From assembly GCA_009193035.1 (NCBI GenBank), contig SWDT01000065.1, positions 1 to 64,000 on the forward strand: a stretch of DNA of 64,000 bases, given 5' to 3'. A model generated the notes under the pieces. It was given only the letters and a program-made list of their open reading frames with translations, had not been told where the DNA came from and ran no database searches. Source of the stretch: Halicephalobus mephisto (Eukaryota; Nematoda; Chromadorea; Rhabditida; Panagrolaimidae). Of this stretch, positions 58,031 through 64,000 are shown piece after piece. Both the position numbers and the translations under genes were made by a program. The first letter of the stretch is position 1, and every line of letters starts with the position of its first letter.

Positions 58031-58729
58031 CTTCTGATTCTGAGAAATTTTAAGAACTCCTATTGAATTATTTAAATTTTAAAAAGTTCCAAAAAGTTTT
58101 ATTGAATTTTGAGATATTCTAAAAATTCTTTCAAAACCATGGAAAATTTCGAAATCTATGGCACTTTCGAAAGTTTGAAAACTTTACATATTTCAGAATC
58201 GGTCTTTCATCGGATTCTAGAATCTTCTGTAAAATTTTAGAAACTTCTGAAAGTTTCTGTGAGACTTTTGAAGATTTCATAATTATCCAACAAATTCTGC
58301 AAAATACAAAACATTTTCACAAAAATTTTAAAAATTTTAAAAATTGCGAAATTTAAAAAATTTTAAAAATTGCGAAATTTTTTGCTATGTTCCCAACGAT
58401 TCCAGATTCATCTTCAAAATCGTAGTATACTTAATTGAAAATAAAATAGTTCATTTACAATCTAAACTTTAGAGTTCACGATGGGAGAATCCAATAATAG
58501 ACCGTGTTTTTCCTTCTGAAAGATATTTTAAGCCCCAATTTCCTCTGGCGGTTTCCTTTTTTTCTCGACAATCCATTTTTCAATCTTTTTTGTCCCAAAT
58601 TGTGCAACTATCCCCGTTTTACGTCTGAGTGTTCCTTGTGGTTTAGTAAGATTTAGTTTTTGAAGTTAAATATTTTAAAGTTGACGGAAATTCCGAAATT
58701 AAAAATATAATTTTGTATTTTCAGACATT
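58031..58729. other. Upstream of peptide gene
   Basis: No gene. It ends in TTTTGTATTTTCAG, a strong acceptor five bases before the next ATG. Confidence 0.35.
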
Positions 58730-59096
58730 ATGAAAAAATTAATTTTATTTTTGGTTTTATTTCTGAGTGTTGTCATTGGGTCATCCAGTGGAGATATGGG
58801 CTTCGATTCAGTTTCCGGAATCCGAAATTACGTCAACCAAATGAGAAGACCGTCTCCTGTAAGTTCAGATTTTAAATTTTAATATTTTCAACTTAAATTT
58901 TTTTAAAGTTTAATATTTTAATATTTTCAACTTTTTAAATTTTAATATTTTTAATTTAAATTTTAAATTTTTTTATTTTAACGTTTTCAATTTTAATTTT
59001 ATTTAGTCCTTCCGATTTCCTCTCGTCGGTGAATCCACCCTTCGTCGGATGAGACCCTGGAGGCCGATCCGAAGAAGTCTACCTATGTTGTTTTGA
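58730..59096 (+). CDS. Secreted peptide precursor, 72 aa
   Basis: Exons 58730-58858 and 59007-59096 (intron GTAAGT...TTTAG, phase 0). The ATG is five bases after ATTTTCAG. The signal peptide is MKKLILFLVLFLSVVIGSSS, with cleavage likely at about 18-20. The mature chain is about 52 aa and very basic, with three Arg-Arg sites (39-40, 55-56, 65-66). Processing there would give PSPSFRFPLVGESTL, MRPWRPI and SLPMLF. None has a C-terminal Gly for amidation. It could be a neuropeptide precursor or an Arg/Pro-rich antimicrobial peptide; I do not recognise the family. AATAAA at 59182-59187. Confidence 0.6.
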
Positions 59097-59901
59097 ATCC
59101 TCTACAGTATACTCAAAACGTGAAGACAAATTACTTTTTTGAAAATAATTGTTACATAATTGACATTTACTATGATGTTCGAATAAACAGCCAAGGCTAC
59201 TGTAATTCCAGTTCTCGAAATAAAAGTATCTTCCAGAATCAGAAAAATAAATAATTTCAAAATAAAATTTTTCAATTTTTTAATTATGATTTATTTTTGA
59301 TTTTTCAAAAATTACCATTTTCCTCAATTTTGAAAATGTGTAAAATACTTAAAAATTATGTAGATAAATTGCTAAAAAAATTTAATTAGTTGGATTATTT
59401 ATTTTGATTTTAATATCTGTTAGATCGTGGTTAGGGATTTCTGATCCGCGTTTAGACGAGAAATATATATAGAAACAACTTTATAGAGCCGGATGTAAGA
59501 GGTACAAAAACAACTTTTACAAAAATTATTGCGCAATCGTACGTTTTTCGTTGGTCCTCGGGGTATTTCCCTTCGGGACCAAAGTTATACAAACTTGCAC
59601 TCAAGTAAATTGTGCCTGATCCAACAATATCCAATTAGCAAACGAAGAAAGTTCATAAGTTCGTTTGCGAAGAATCCAGAAGATTCAAAAGTTCATTGAT
59701 AAAGAATTTTTTCACAAAAAGTCGAAATTTCGGATGTTGGTATTTGTACAAGTTATATAAACGATTTGAATTTATTTTCTACATTTTCAAGAATATTTAC
59801 AGAGAAATATATTCACAAAGATGTACAAAACGATGAAGATATCAAATCCATGAATATCTCTGTAAGAATTTTTAAAATGAATTTCGATGGAAACATGGTG
59901 C
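59097..59901. other. Intergenic, nothing recognised
   Basis: AT-rich; no supported feature beyond the AATAAA of the peptide gene. Confidence 0.35.
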
Positions 59902-60060
59902 TACATAAAAAACGTAATTTTTAGTTCAGTAAAAAATATAAATCGTCACTATTAGGTTACATTTTTGTCACAAATGCCAAATATTTATAAAAATACGACG
60001 ATTATGTTCATTTTTGTTACTTTTTACAATCGTTACAGAATTAAAAGTTTCTTTTTTATA
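59902..60060. mobile_element. MITE family M2, copy 3
   Basis: Contains AATCGTCACTATTAGGTTAC, GTCACAAATGCCAAATATTT and TGTTACTTTTTACAATCGTT in the order of the other copies. The terminal repeats are eroded. Confidence 0.65.
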
Positions 60061-60120
60061 AATAAAGTTGGCAACTTCTCAACAAAAAGTTGATTTTTTT
60101 AAAATAAATATATTATAATA

Positions 60121-60276
60121 TTCAAAAAACATAATTTTGGGTCCAGTAACGAATGTAAATCATCACTATTAGGTTACATTTTTGTCACAAATTCGAAATA
60201 TTCATTAAAAATGTGACGATTATGTTCATTTTTGTTACTTTTCACAATTGTTACGGAATTAAGTTTTTTTGTGTAA
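60121..60276. mobile_element. MITE family M2, copy 4
   Basis: Contains AATCATCACTATTAGGTTAC, CACAAATTCGAAATATTCAT and GTTACTTTTCACAATTGTTA. Only about 60 bp from copy 3, in the same orientation. Confidence 0.65.
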
Positions 60277-62198
60277 AATAAAAACAAAAATTGACTACTA
60301 ATTGTGCGCATTTTTAGCTTCAATATATTTAAAAATTAAATTTTAGTTCGAAAATAAAACTGAATTTTCCAACTTTTGATTGCATTTTAGTTTAGTATAT
60401 GGTAGTATCCACACTATCAGAAAAACAACATAAATAATTTACAAAAATGTGTCTAATTTGATTAGTAAAATTTTATTTAACAAATGTTTGAGATTTGTGT
60501 TGAAAAATATCAAATTTTTCGACTTTGATGAAAATATATAAATTCCAATGTCCCTGAAATTATTTAGATAACTTTCGATAAAATTTTGAATTTCTATATT
60601 TAGCGAATAGGACAATATACAATTTTCGTTTCAAAAATAGCTTTTAAAATTACATTGAAATTAAACAAGACCATTATACGTGTTAAAATTAAAATCAAAC
60701 TTTTCGGTCTGTTTCTTAATTAAGACAATTTTTAAAATCAATATTAAATTTTTATTAAAACTAATTATTATATGGTAGAACCTAATTTATTTTGCAGAGC
60801 TTCCGTATTGTCAGTCAAAAATAAACAAAATTGCAGAAATTCAGAAAGAACCAAAAAGTGCATTTTATATATTTTTAACAACTAATACTTTTATTTTCGA
60901 AGAATATAAATCATGCATTTAATGTATAATATCAGGGTAAAACTGCCAATTTTCAAAGTAGCGAAATCAGTCTCCATGAAGACTATTGAAGTTTTGATAT
61001 AATATATGTTTTTTTAAATATGAAATTCGAAAAAACTATCGAAATCAAAGTCAAATTTAAATTTGCGATTTACATATATCGCTTGACTAATTTTAATTTC
61101 CTTTTGAATCTAAATTCTATCGTTTCATCTGGAGCATCTAATCTACCGTATCCATGGCAAATCAAAACCCACAGTAAACAAAGTCATTCGATACTTAAAA
61201 TAGTCTCATTAGTTCGTTTGAAAAAAAACTAATGTGAAATTAAACTTTGAAATTTCGAAATTCAAACTGACTTTACTGTACAGAATGAAAATAGTTTTAA
61301 CATAGATTCTATTTAGAAGTTACATTACATTTTTATTTAAATTTATAGTTGAAAAAATAATTTTTCTGTAAAAATTCTTATTTAAAATAATAATTTCAGA
61401 TTAGAGAGAATGTACAGTCGTCCTACCGAAGCGTGCGCGCAAATTTCCAATTTGATTTTAATGTTGACCGCTTATAATCCTCGGTAGAGAGCCTAATTAG
61501 TGAGTATTTTGCTGTGCTAGGTTTACCTTGCAGTAAACAACCTAATAACCGTAAGGAACAGATAAATCAACTCCAATCATAAGCTTTCTGCATTCGATTT
61601 TTCTAGGATAAATATAGTTGATAATAAGTTTATTGTAACAGTAGAAAAATTCAAATAACAATCTTGACTATTAACTTTCTGATTTTAGTTTCATTTGTTA
61701 GGTTATTTTTGATCCCAAATTTCAATTATGATGGCAAACAAGTAGTATCATTGTAGTTCTCAAAGACCTTTTAGTAGTAGTTGATTTCCTAATTCGCGAC
61801 AGCCACATATCTGCTCTTCATTACTATAGCCCATGTAGTAATATTATCCATGTCATAACGATAAAGCTTCCGTAAGAGAAGTTGATTCGATATTCTACAA
61901 GAGTTACAAAATAGCATTACTGTATAACATGTCTTATGGTGGGTAGAGTCAGTTCAGAAAACTAATTATTTAATAAACATCCTACATATTTCTCCATTGT
62001 ACGATCGAAATATCGAGCTATGAAATTTATTCAGAAAAATGACTAGACATTGCTTATTATGCAAACACAATGTTCTGGTGTGGTAAAACTGTCCGTGGCG
62101 AACTACAGAAAACTAAGCTACGTTAATATTTTAAGTATCAACAAGAGCTGGACGGATTTTATAAAACATCTTGTAATTTCATTAGTATACCATGGCCA
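60277..62198. other. Intergenic, nothing recognised
   Basis: AT-rich. Frames at 61020-61232 and 62050-62259 lack any supporting signal; the second overlaps the tubulin gene antisense. Confidence 0.35.

Positions 62199-64000
<1,802 letters not shown>

Overview
The window is animal nuclear DNA, most likely from a rhabditid nematode close to Caenorhabditis. The reasons are many 43-75 nt introns ending in TTTCAG or a close variant, start codons a few bases after such acceptors (the layout of spliced-leader trans-splicing), very AT-rich intergenic DNA full of short inverted-repeat elements, an RTE-type retrotransposon, and the gene content: a nematocin/vasopressin-type receptor, a DEG/ENaC channel, an NBD-only Hsp70 relative and beta-tubulin. 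No bacterial, plasmid or CRISPR feature is present.

Layout. 1-8.4 kb: a doubtful 75-aa gene, a tRNA-like relic, an inverted-repeat element (2219-2975), and a two-exon Hsp70-like gene (5969-3875, minus) with three heat-shock-element clusters 0.95-1.5 kb upstream. 8.4-11.6 kb: an RTE LINE with an intact endonuclease/RT frame. 11.6-13 kb: degenerate tandem repeats. 13.6-18.4 kb: a six-exon rhodopsin-type receptor (353 aa) whose introns hold a MITE and a solo LTR. 18.7-38.9 kb: a repeat-rich desert with three arrays of one satellite family, several MITEs and one hidden two-exon gene for an 85-aa secreted, neuropeptide-like precursor (20633-20331, minus). 38.9-42 kb: a six-exon nematocin-receptor-like GPCR (425 aa). 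42.5-44.2 kb: a type II membrane protein with an apparent SEA domain (minus). 46-47.2 kb: a 180-aa single-pass membrane protein. 48.2-53.5 kb: a ten-exon DEG/ENaC channel of 1314 aa. 53.5-62.2 kb: minisatellites, a piggyBac-type MITE, a MITE nested inside another MITE, and a two-exon 72-aa secreted peptide gene (58730-59096). 62.2-64 kb: beta-tubulin (minus), whose first about 47 codons lie beyond the right edge.

The multi-exon models were assembled by eye from splice signals. In each, the exon lengths sum to a multiple of three and the frame stays open across every junction. That supports them internally but does not replace transcript data.

The most unusual item is the channel. Between TM1 and the conserved cysteine-rich ectodomain it carries two RKKR (furin-type) sites, a Thr/Ser mucin-like stretch and about 320 residues of Gly/Thr/Asp/Ser repeats, all in one continuous reading frame.
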